DNA of 12,937 nucleotides from the NCBI GenBank assembly GCA_019419725.1, contig DXZL01000035.1, positions 1-12,937 on the forward strand, written 5' to 3'. The stretch is from Veillonella sp. (GTDB lineage: Bacteria > Bacillota > Negativicutes > Veillonellales > Veillonellaceae). A program made the position numbers and the translations under genes. Within the stretch, counting starts at the first letter, position 1, and every line of letters begins with the position of its first letter. Shown here one piece after another: positions 1 to 6,212 of the stretch. The notes under the pieces were generated by a model. That model was not told the origin of the DNA and searched no databases. It was given only the letters and a program-made list of their open reading frames with translations.

Positions 1-17
1 ATTTTATCATTTGGGTT

Positions 18-34
18 TATACTATACCCATAAT
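18..34 (+). promoter_or_regulatory. Candidate -10 region of the aro operon promoter
   Basis: TATACT at 18-23 is a fair -10 element. It would start the transcript near position 30, leaving a short untranslated stretch before the leader peptide ribosome binding site at 43-47. CATAAT at 29-34 is a weaker alternative. The matching -35 element would lie at or before the window edge and cannot be seen. The -10 sits inside a small inverted repeat, TGGGT (12-16) and ACCCA (26-30), which could be an operator. This is inference from spacing and consensus only. Confidence 0.4.
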
Positions 35-56
35 TTTTAGAAAGGAGCAACCAAAG

Positions 57-146
57 ATGACTAACCAAATTAGCCTAGCTACAAAACAATACTTTTATTG
101 GTTCTTTATCCAACGTACGGGTAAGGAACTATTTGTGGTACGCTAA
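57..146 (+). CDS. Aromatic-rich leader peptide of the aro operon attenuator
   Basis: This short ORF encodes a 29-residue peptide. It begins ATG at 57 after a good ribosome binding site (AGGAG at 43-47, 9-base spacing) and stops with TAA at 144-146. Codons 12 to 17 (positions 90-107) read Tyr-Phe-Tyr-Trp-Phe-Phe, a run of six aromatic residues sampling all three aromatic amino acids, and a seventh aromatic (Phe) follows at codon 26. The peptide probably has no function as a protein. Its translation reports the supply of charged tRNA-Tyr, tRNA-Phe and tRNA-Trp, as leader peptides of the trp and pheA operons do in enterobacteria. The ORF ends 39 bases before the terminator stem, and its aromatic codons overlap the first arm of the competing RNA structure. 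The assignment rests on the ribosome binding site, the codon run and the structures together. Confidence 0.88.
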   Translation: MTNQISLATKQYFYWFFIQRTGKELFVVR

Positions 147-221
147 TTAAGATTGAGTCATTATTAGTTGCTTAGAATAGTAAAAGGGCTACCCGTATTA
201 AACTACGGGTAGCCCTTTTTT
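99..221 (+). promoter_or_regulatory. Transcription attenuator: alternative leader RNA structures
   Basis: Three mutually exclusive pairings can be read directly. Segment 1 (99-111) pairs with segment 2 (119-131) over 13 base pairs, three of them G-U, with a 7-base loop. Segment 2 can instead pair with segment 3: 116-123 with 190-197 (8 perfect pairs), continued by 128-133 with 176-181 (6 perfect pairs) across an internal loop. Segment 3 is also the left arm of the terminator (186-197 with 204-215). A ribosome stalled on the aromatic codons at 90-107 would cover segment 1, free segment 2 and favour the 2:3 antiterminator. A ribosome reaching the stop codon would let 1:2 form, leaving segment 3 to build the terminator. 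This is the logic of the enterobacterial trp attenuator. The pairings are seen; the regulatory outcome is inferred. Confidence 0.85.
182..221 (+). terminator. Rho-independent terminator of the aro leader
   Basis: GGGCTACCCGTA (186-197) and TACGGGTAGCCC (204-215) form a perfect 12-bp stem with a 6-base loop. It is extended by four A-T pairs (A182-185 with T216-219), and a run of six T follows the stem (216-221). It lies before the first structural gene, so it is an attenuator rather than an operon end. The right arm repeats TACGGGTA, also found at 116-123, which explains why the left arm can be captured by the upstream segment. Confidence 0.95.
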
Positions 222-280
222 GTTTGCTATCCCGTATGGTGAGCCCTACTATTCACTGTAGTTTACAAGGAGGATTTATC

Positions 281-1294
281 ATGATTATTACATTAAAACA
301 AAACGCAGCAACAGCAGAGGTATCTCGTTTACGCAGTGAATTAGAAGAAAAAGGCTTCATTATCCATCCAGTAGAAGGCGCACGCTACAACATCTTAGGT
401 CTTATCGGTGATACAGCATCTCTTGATGCTCGCCAAATCGAATCCCTTGATTTCGTAGATAAAGTAACTCGCATTCAAGAACCATACAAAAAAGCAAACC
501 GTAAATTCCATCCAGATGATTCTGTAATCAACGTAGGTGGCGCACTTATCGGTGGTGGTCATTTCGCAGTAATGGCTGGTCCTTGCTCCGTTGAAACACC
601 TGAACAAGTATTAGAAACAGCAAAAGCTTGTAAAGAAGCGGGTGCTACTATCCTTCGCGGTGGCGCTTTCAAACCTCGTACTTCTCCATACTCCTTCCAA
701 GGTATGGGTCCAGAAGGTTTGGAATTGTTAGAGTTAGCGAAAAAAGAAACTGGTCTTCCTATCGTTTCCGAAGTTATGGACATTTCCCAATTACAATACT
801 TCGATAATGTAGATATGCTTCAAATCGGCGCTCGTAACATGCAAAACTTCACGCTTTTAAAAGAAGTGGGCAAATTGAATAAACCAGTTCTTTTAAAACG
901 TGGTTTATCTGCCACATACGAAGAATGGTTGATGGCTGCTGAGTACATCATGTCCGAAGGCAATGAACAAGTTGTATTATGCGAACGCGGTATCCGCACA
1001 TTCGAAACTAAAACTCGTAATACATTAGACGTAACAGCAATTCCTATGATGCATGAATTATCTCATTTACCAATCATCATGGACCCTAGCCACGCTGCAG
1101 GTATGAGCCGCATGGTTCGTCCACTTTCCCTTGCATCCGTAGGCGGCGGTGCAGACGGCCTTATGATCGAAGTTCACAACGATCCATCCAAAGCATTATG
1201 CGATGGCCCTCAAGCATTACGTCCAGACCAATTCACTAGCCTTATGAAAGAAGTTATCGCATTGCGCCAAGCATTGGTAGAATGCACTAAATAA
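281..1294 (+). CDS. aroF: DAHP synthase, type I-beta with N-terminal regulatory domain
   Basis: 3-Deoxy-D-arabino-heptulosonate 7-phosphate synthase condenses phosphoenolpyruvate with erythrose 4-phosphate, the first step of the shikimate pathway, in the cytoplasm. The 337-residue protein has a ferredoxin-like N-terminal domain (about 1-75) and a TIM barrel (about 85-337), the layout of the Thermotoga maritima enzyme. The metal ligands are visible: C102 in AGPCSVE, H271, E297 and D308. The substrate motif KPRTSPYSFQG is at 131-141. The start at 281 is set by AAGGAGGA at 267-274; the frame is open back to a TTG at 224, but that lies in the terminator tail. In T. maritima the N-terminal domain mediates feedback inhibition by Tyr and Phe, so control of activity is plausible on top of the leader attenuation. 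It is the first structural gene of the operon. The symbol aroF is customary and not specific; similar genes are also named aroG or aroA. Confidence 0.95.
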   Translation: MIITLKQNAATAEVSRLRSELEEKGFIIHPVEGARYNILGLIGDTASLDARQIESLDFVDKVTRIQEPYKKANRKFHPDDSVINVGGALIGGGHFAVMAGPCSVETPEQVLETAKACKEAGATILRGGAFKPRTSPYSFQGMGPEGLELLELAKKETGLPIVSEVMDISQLQYFDNVDMLQIGARNMQNFTLLKEVGKLNKPVLLKRGLSATYEEWLMAAEYIMSEGNEQVVLCERGIRTFETKTRNTLDVTAIPMMHELSHLPIIMDPSHAAGMSRMVRPLSLASVGGGADGLMIEVHNDPSKALCDGPQALRPDQFTSLMKEVIALRQALVECTK

Positions 1295-1310
1295 TCTCAC
1301 ATATCACACA

Positions 1311-1353
1311 AATAAGCTAGTATCCGTTATAATAGATACTAGCTTATTCTTTT
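1311..1353 (+). terminator. Intergenic hairpin between aroF and aroB (weak terminator or processing site)
   Basis: A perfect 14-bp stem (1311-1324 with 1335-1348) carries a 10-base loop and is followed by only CTTTT. The stem is A+T-rich. It ends just before the aroB ribosome binding site at 1357-1362, so complete termination would cut off the rest of the operon. Partial termination, protection of the upstream message or a processing site fits better. The loop contains TATAAT (1328-1333), but no convincing -35 element is present at the right distance. Confidence 0.6.
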
Positions 1354-1368
1354 ATGAAAGGAACCGTT

Positions 1369-2421
1369 ATGACTCGCATCCACATTAACGCGTCCACACC
1401 GTATGACGTTGTCATCGAGGAAGGCGCTTTACAACGCATCACCGATTATATTAAACCGTTAAAACCAAATTGCCGTGTTATCATCGTTAGCGACAGCAAC
1501 GTGGCACCACACTATTTGGACTCTGTGAAAGCTAATATGGAACATGCGGGTTATACTGTTTGTGATTATGTATTCCCTGCTGGTGAAAGCTCCAAAAACG
1601 CTCATCAACTCATCGATTTAGTAGAGTATATGGCGGCTCAATCGTTAACCCGTAAAGACCTCCTCATCGCGCTTGGCGGTGGTGTTGTAGGCGATATGTC
1701 AGGCTTTGCAGCAGCTACATACTTGCGTGGTATAGATTATGTACAGGTTCCTACCTCCCTATTAGCCGCCGTAGACTCCTCGGTAGGTGGTAAAACAGCG
1801 GTTAACCTCGAAGCTGGTAAAAACCTTTGGGGTGCATTCAAACAACCAATTCTCGTTCTCTGCGATCCAACTACGCTCAATACATTGCCAGACATGGAAT
1901 GGAAAAATGGTTGCGGGGAAATTATCAAATACGGTTTCCTCGATGTACCAGGTTTATTAACTCAACTCGAACATAAACCATTAATAAAACATCGCGATAG
2001 CGTGAGTGCCGTCATCGCTCGCTGCGTTCAAGCAAAAGCAGATATCGTTGAGCAAGATGAACGTGAATCTGGTGTTCGTGCCCTCTTAAACCTCGGTCAT
2101 ACCTTTGGTCATGGTATTGAAAAAGCGAGCCACTTTGAAGTCCACCATGGCTACGCCGTTGCCATTGGCATGGTCCTCATAGCGCAAGGTGCTGTCAAAC
2201 ATGGAGAATTAGATGCAGAGGCGTTAGACAAATTAAAGGTCCTCATCGAAGCACACGATTTGCCAACCACTACGACCATACCAAAAGAAGAAATCCTAGC
2301 AGCTGCTAAACATGATAAAAAAAGCGAAGGTGCTACTATAAAAATCGTTATCCCTACTAATTATGGTCATAGCGAACTCAAGGTTGTCACCCACGAGGAG
2401 TTAGCAACCTATCTTGATTAA
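1369..2421 (+). CDS. aroB: 3-Dehydroquinate synthase
   Basis: Converts DAHP to 3-dehydroquinate, the second step of the shikimate pathway, using NAD+ and a divalent metal, usually zinc. The 350-residue product is of normal length. Visible motifs are the NAD-binding stretch GGGVVGDMSGFAAATYLRG (103-121), the substrate loop with PTSLLAAVDSSVGGKT (128-143), E184 in GCGEIIKYG, the GHTFGH motif (243-248) and H260 in HHGYAVAIG. E184, H244 and H260 match the expected metal ligands. The start at 1369 follows AAAGGA at 1357-1362 and gives the usual N-terminus. An in-frame ATG at 1354 lies upstream of that ribosome binding site and is rejected. It is the second gene of the operon, 74 bases after aroF. 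Confidence 0.96.
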   Translation: MTRIHINASTPYDVVIEEGALQRITDYIKPLKPNCRVIIVSDSNVAPHYLDSVKANMEHAGYTVCDYVFPAGESSKNAHQLIDLVEYMAAQSLTRKDLLIALGGGVVGDMSGFAAATYLRGIDYVQVPTSLLAAVDSSVGGKTAVNLEAGKNLWGAFKQPILVLCDPTTLNTLPDMEWKNGCGEIIKYGFLDVPGLLTQLEHKPLIKHRDSVSAVIARCVQAKADIVEQDERESGVRALLNLGHTFGHGIEKASHFEVHHGYAVAIGMVLIAQGAVKHGELDAEALDKLKVLIEAHDLPTTTTIPKEEILAAAKHDKKSEGATIKIVIPTNYGHSELKVVTHEELATYLD

Positions 2422-2527
2422 GATAACTTATCTATTACGATTAAGTTATCTAAGGTTTCTAGCACTTACAACCTGCATAATTGTTATTTGTAATATAAGG
2501 TTTACCTAATATTTAAAGGAGATTTAT
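2421..2527 (+). other. aroB-aroA intergenic region with hairpins
   Basis: A perfect 10-bp stem (2421-2430 with 2442-2451) starts on the last base of the aroB stop codon. It has an 11-base loop and no T-run, so it is not a terminator. Downstream, AACCT near 2470 can pair with AGGTT on either side (near 2453 or near 2498), which allows alternative folds before the aroA ribosome binding site (AAAGGAG at 2515-2521). No leader peptide or clear promoter was found. A role in message stability is a guess. Confidence 0.4.
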
Positions 2528-3796
2528 ATGAATTCTGTAACGAACGCCATTCCTACAGGAACGATTGCGTCCATCCCAGCAAAGGCACATGCACACCGCG
2601 CATTGATTTGTGCAGCTCTTGCTACTTCTCCATCTACTATATTACTGAGTCGTACCTCTAAGGATATCGATGCAACGATGGACTCCTTACGAGGCTTAGG
2701 GGCTCACGTAGTATATGAAAATAAAGTTGTTACCGTTACTCCTGGCCCAGTTCCTGCAAAGGGCAATGTAGTACCACACGAATCAGGTACTACGTTACGC
2801 CTTTTATTACCTGTAGCAGCATCCATCTGTAATGATGTAGATGTAGATGCCAAAGGTCGTTTACCAGATCGTCCGCTAGAACCTATGCTAGGGGAAATGA
2901 AGGCGCACGGCGTAACATTTTCCCAAGATAAACCGCCATTCACTATGACAGGTCGTCTCCAAGGCGGCAATTTCGCTATGGTGGGTGATGTGAGTAGCCA
3001 ATTCTTCTCTGGTTTATTGTTGGCTGCTCCTCAAATCGGCTTGTCTACTATTACCTCTACTACGCCACTACAATCTAGCGATTATGTAACATTAACAACT
3101 GAAACTATGCGCGATTTTGGTGTAGAGGTAGAACACACCTTACCAGATACCGATATTAATGAGGCTTTCACAGTCCCATTTGGTGCATCCTTCATCGGTC
3201 GTGATAATTATCAAATCGAAGGCGACTGGTCTAATGCAGCGATCTGGATGGTGGCAGCCGGTATGACTGGCAAACCAATTACGATTACAGGCATGAACAA
3301 AAACTCTGTACAAGCGGATCGCCGCATCATGCAAGTTATGATTGATGCTGGTTGTGATGTTGTCTGGGATGGAATGAATGTAACGGTCACAGGTCGCGCT
3401 TCTAAACCGATTCATGCAGATCTTGAGCAAATGCCTGATATGTTGCCTGTTATGGCAGCCCTTGCTTGCTCTATTTCTGGTGAAAGCGCCTTTGTTAAGG
3501 GTGCTCGCCTACGCTTAAAAGAATCGGATCGTCTTGTAGCCGTTGCTAATCTTGTAAGAGACTTAGGCGGCATAGTTCGTGAAGATGGTGATGACCTATA
3601 TATCATCGGAAGTGGTATACTTAAAGGTGGCCAAGGTGATTGCGTAAATGACCATCGCCTCGTTATGGCTGGCACATTAATGGCTCTCATCAGTAAAAAT
3701 CCTGTTACCTTAAAAGATAGCGAAGCTATCACAAAATCCTATCCAGACTTCTTTGAGGACTGGAACTTACTGGGCGGTAATGCACAACCAGTTTAG
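2528..3796 (+). CDS. aroA: EPSP synthase (3-phosphoshikimate 1-carboxyvinyltransferase)
   Basis: Transfers the enolpyruvyl group of PEP to shikimate 3-phosphate, the sixth step of the pathway. The 422-residue protein is of family length. Conserved blocks appear in order: the N-terminal K-x-x-x-x-R segment (PAKAHAHRALI, K19 and R24), ESGTTLRLLL, the LPDRPLEPML block, SSQFFSGLL (S3P phosphate contacts), GDWSNAAIW, DMLPVMAALA with the catalytic Asp, LKESDRL, NDHRLVMAG and KSYPDFFEDW. The position usually held by Ser after the first Lys (Ser23 in E. coli, a shikimate contact) is Ala20 here. The start is fixed by AAAGGAG at 2515-2521 with 6-base spacing. It is the third gene of the operon, between aroB and aroC. 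Confidence 0.95.
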   Translation: MNSVTNAIPTGTIASIPAKAHAHRALICAALATSPSTILLSRTSKDIDATMDSLRGLGAHVVYENKVVTVTPGPVPAKGNVVPHESGTTLRLLLPVAASICNDVDVDAKGRLPDRPLEPMLGEMKAHGVTFSQDKPPFTMTGRLQGGNFAMVGDVSSQFFSGLLLAAPQIGLSTITSTTPLQSSDYVTLTTETMRDFGVEVEHTLPDTDINEAFTVPFGASFIGRDNYQIEGDWSNAAIWMVAAGMTGKPITITGMNKNSVQADRRIMQVMIDAGCDVVWDGMNVTVTGRASKPIHADLEQMPDMLPVMAALACSISGESAFVKGARLRLKESDRLVAVANLVRDLGGIVREDGDDLYIIGSGILKGGQGDCVNDHRLVMAGTLMALISKNPVTLKDSEAITKSYPDFFEDWNLLGGNAQPV

Positions 3797-3868
3797 ATTT
3801 CTAATCCTATCTGGTTTAATCTAATAGATAATAGAAATAGTACGTACTATATAGTAGGAGTTAATATA
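3797..3868 (+). other. aroA-aroC gap with inverted repeats
   Basis: ATTTCTA directly after the aroA stop (3797-3803) pairs with TAGAAAT at 3832-3838. A perfect 14-bp palindrome, ATAGTACGTACTAT, occupies 3837-3850 just before the aroC ribosome binding site (AGGAG at 3856-3860). Neither is followed by a T-run. They could be message stability elements or a DNA-binding site; the sequence alone does not decide. Confidence 0.35.
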
Positions 3869-4963
3869 ATGGCATCTAATTTCGGTAAAACCATACAGGT
3901 ATCTACCTTTGGCGCCTCTCATGGGTACGCCATTGGTGGTATTGTAGAGGGTCTACCTTGTGGACATACCATCGATATCGATGAATTAAAAGCCTTTTTA
4001 AAGCGCCGTGCGCCAGGGCAAAATCAATTAACAACACAACGTAAAGAAGCCGATGTACCTGAGTTTTTAGCAGGTATCGTAGACGGTATGCTCAGCGGTT
4101 CTCCATTGGCATTTATGATCCGCAACACATCCCAGCATTCCAGCGATTATAATAACTTACGCGACATCCCGCGCCCCTCTCATGCGGACTTCACGGCGCG
4201 CATGCGCTACGGTGATAAGGTAGATATGCGCGGAGGTGGCCATTTCTCAGCTCGACTTACAGCACCACTTTGCGTAGCTGGTGGCATTGCCCTTCAACTA
4301 TTACGCGAAAAAGGCATCGAAATCCACGGCCATTTAAAACAAGTGGGACCGATCCAAGATGCTCCTATCAATATGGTTCATCCAGATATGAAAGCACTCG
4401 GTGAAATCGCTACTGAGCCAATTGCTATGCTCGATGCAGATAAACGGGCTGAAGTGGAAAATCTTGTAATGAAACTCAAAAAGGATGGTGACTCTACCGG
4501 TGGTATCGTTGAGGTCGTTGCTACAGGGCTACCAATTGGCCTTGGCAATCCAAACTTTGACGGCATTGAAAACCGACTAGCTCGCGTTATCTTTGGTGTA
4601 CCTGCTATTAAGGGCATATCCTTCGGCGGTGGTTTCGACATGTGTGCTAAACTTGGTTCCGAAGTGAATGATGCTTTCACCATGGACGGTGACAAGATTA
4701 CAACATCTACCAATAATAGCGGTGGTATCCAAGGCGGTATTACCAACGGTTTGCCGCTCGTTATGCAAGTAGGCATCAAGCCAACACCATCCATTTATAA
4801 AGAACAACATTCTGTATCACTTTCACAAAAAGAGGACACATTGCTCACCATTCAAGGTCGTCATGACCCATGTGTAGCGCTTCGTGCAGTACCTGTTATC
4901 GAAGCTGTAACAGCCCTCGTTATTCTTGATTTCTTAGGAGATATTGACCATGAACTTAGATGA
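3869..4963 (+). CDS. aroC: Chorismate synthase
   Basis: Makes chorismate from EPSP by loss of phosphate, the last common step, using reduced FMN that is not consumed overall. The 364-residue product is complete. Visible family features are FGASHG with the conserved His18, RRAPGQ (46-51), the RPSHAD block with His105, RGGGHFSARLTAP (121-133), SFGGGFD and NNSGGIQGGITNG. The GGGHFSARLTA form of the second signature, rather than the GGGRSSARETA of enterobacteria, fits my recollection of Firmicute enzymes. The start at 3869 follows AGGAG at 3856-3860. The stop overlaps the start of pheA by 14 bases, so the two are probably translationally coupled. Confidence 0.96.
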   Translation: MASNFGKTIQVSTFGASHGYAIGGIVEGLPCGHTIDIDELKAFLKRRAPGQNQLTTQRKEADVPEFLAGIVDGMLSGSPLAFMIRNTSQHSSDYNNLRDIPRPSHADFTARMRYGDKVDMRGGGHFSARLTAPLCVAGGIALQLLREKGIEIHGHLKQVGPIQDAPINMVHPDMKALGEIATEPIAMLDADKRAEVENLVMKLKKDGDSTGGIVEVVATGLPIGLGNPNFDGIENRLARVIFGVPAIKGISFGGGFDMCAKLGSEVNDAFTMDGDKITTSTNNSGGIQGGITNGLPLVMQVGIKPTPSIYKEQHSVSLSQKEDTLLTIQGRHDPCVALRAVPVIEAVTALVILDFLGDIDHELR

Positions 4964-6089
4964 AGTACGCGTTAAAATTAACGACATAAACGATCAGATG
5001 CTCGAATTATTCAAAGAGCGCATGGAACTCTCCAAAGATGTTGCCGCGGCAAAGAAAGAAATGAATAAGGCCATTTACGATGCTAAACGGGAACGAGATA
5101 TTCTCGACAAAGTAACGAGAGATGCAGGCCCTGACCTCGATCTATATGCACGCCGTTTCTTCGAAGCATTATTCAGCTTGAGCCGTACGTACCAATCTGA
5201 ACAGTTATTCCAAGATAATGAGTTCACTGTAAAAATGAAAAAAGCCATTGAGCAATCCCCTACCTTACCTCCTCAACGAGGCAGCGTAGCTTGTGCTGGC
5301 GTATTCGGCAGCAATGCACAAGTGGCATGTGATAAATTATTACCACTTAGCCAAATTCACTACGTAACAGGCTTCCGTGCCGTATTCGATGCCGTTGAGT
5401 CTGGTGAATGTCAATTCGGTGTATTACCTATCGAAAACAGCTCCAATGGTTCTGTAAAAGAAGTATATGACCTTCTAGAAGATCGCAAGTGCTATATCGT
5501 GCGCGGTACACGCCTATGGATTTCTCATGACCTACTCGTAAAAAAAGGTACAAAACTAGAGGATATTCATACTATCATCTCTCACCCACAAGCATTGGGC
5601 CAATGTAGCCACTTCCTAGAAAAATTAGAAGGTGTCGAATTACGCTCCTTTGATAATACAGCACGTGCTGCACAGCTAGTAGCAGCTAGTGATGATCCAG
5701 GTGTAGCCGCTATCGCAGCACCTCAATGTGCAGACTTGTACAATTTGTCTCCATTGATGCGCAACATCCAAAACAGCGATAACAACTATACCCGCTTTAT
5801 CTGCATTAGCAAGGACTTCCATGTATACCCAGGGGCTAACAAAATCTCTGTAGTAACGACAGCAAGCCATGCTCCAGGTGGTCTTGGTACATTGCTTACC
5901 AAGTTCGCTAACATCGGCGTGAACCTTACAAAACTTGAGTCTCGTCCTATCGTAGGCCATAACTTTGAGTTCTTGTTCTACCTCGACTTAGAGGCATCCT
6001 TAGCGGATCCTAAGGTATTGTCTGTACTAGCAGAGCTTCATACATCCCAAGATAAGTTCCGCTTACTCGGCAACTACCCTGAAAACTAA
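4950..6089 (+). CDS. pheA: Bifunctional chorismate mutase / prephenate dehydratase (P-protein)
   Basis: Turns chorismate into prephenate and then phenylpyruvate, the committed branch to phenylalanine. Domains in order in 379 residues: an AroQ-type helical chorismate mutase (about 1-85, with R7, R24, K35 and the DAKRERDIL stretch), prephenate dehydratase (about 112-288, with ENSSNGSVKEVYDLL, HPQALGQC and the catalytic TRF at 281-283) and an ACT domain (about 298-379, ESRP at 330-333). The ACT motifs suggest phenylalanine feedback. The usual GAYS-like motif near the start of the dehydratase domain reads GSNA (120-123). The ATG at 4950 is chosen because AGGAG at 4936-4940 lies 9 bases before it; an in-frame TTG at 4944 is only 3 bases from that site. 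The gene overlaps aroC by 14 bases. No prephenate dehydrogenase (tyrA) is in the window. Confidence 0.93.
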   Translation: MNLDEVRVKINDINDQMLELFKERMELSKDVAAAKKEMNKAIYDAKRERDILDKVTRDAGPDLDLYARRFFEALFSLSRTYQSEQLFQDNEFTVKMKKAIEQSPTLPPQRGSVACAGVFGSNAQVACDKLLPLSQIHYVTGFRAVFDAVESGECQFGVLPIENSSNGSVKEVYDLLEDRKCYIVRGTRLWISHDLLVKKGTKLEDIHTIISHPQALGQCSHFLEKLEGVELRSFDNTARAAQLVAASDDPGVAAIAAPQCADLYNLSPLMRNIQNSDNNYTRFICISKDFHVYPGANKISVVTTASHAPGGLGTLLTKFANIGVNLTKLESRPIVGHNFEFLFYLDLEASLADPKVLSVLAELHTSQDKFRLLGNYPEN

Positions 6090-6154
6090 TATATTCCTCT
6101 CTACTAGTCCCCATAAGGGCATATATAGTACAATGAATATAGTTATAAAACTTC

Positions 6155-6186
6155 AATGGCTAATAGGTACAAGCCTATTAGCCATT
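6155..6186 (+). other. Intercistronic hairpin between pheA and aroE-aroK
   Basis: A perfect 13-bp stem, AATGGCTAATAGG (6155-6167) with CCTATTAGCCATT (6174-6186), encloses a 6-base loop. No T-run follows, so it is unlikely to terminate transcription by itself. It stands 16 bases before AGGAGG (6203-6208), the ribosome binding site of the next gene. Likely roles are protection of the upstream message from 3' exonucleases, or processing. Confidence 0.55.
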
Positions 6187-6212
6187 CTATGTATATTGAC
6201 CTAGGAGGTCCT

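Noticed and set aside
132..146. GTGGTACGC resembles the T-box core GTGGTACCGCG
   Set aside because: The match lacks a base and lies within the leader peptide frame. The terminator left arm is not complementary to it, and there is no room upstream for Stem I with a specifier loop. Peptide attenuation explains the region better.
224..280. Upstream extension of aroF to a TTG at 224
   Set aside because: It begins in the terminator tail without a ribosome binding site. The ATG at 281 has a near-perfect AAGGAGGA and gives the family N-terminus.
1328..1333. TATAAT in the loop of the aroF-aroB hairpin as an internal promoter
   Set aside because: No -35-like hexamer lies 16-18 bases upstream, and the sequence is explained by the loop of a perfect 14-bp stem.
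4378..4794. Long minus-strand reading frame opposite aroC
   Set aside because: It is antisense to a well-conserved chorismate synthase, has no ribosome binding site and gives a low-complexity Pro/Ser-rich translation. It is a shadow frame.
6156..6212. Upstream extension of aroE-aroK by 19 residues
   Set aside because: The extension is encoded by the 13-bp hairpin and has no ribosome binding site. AGGAGG at 6203-6208 points to 6213.
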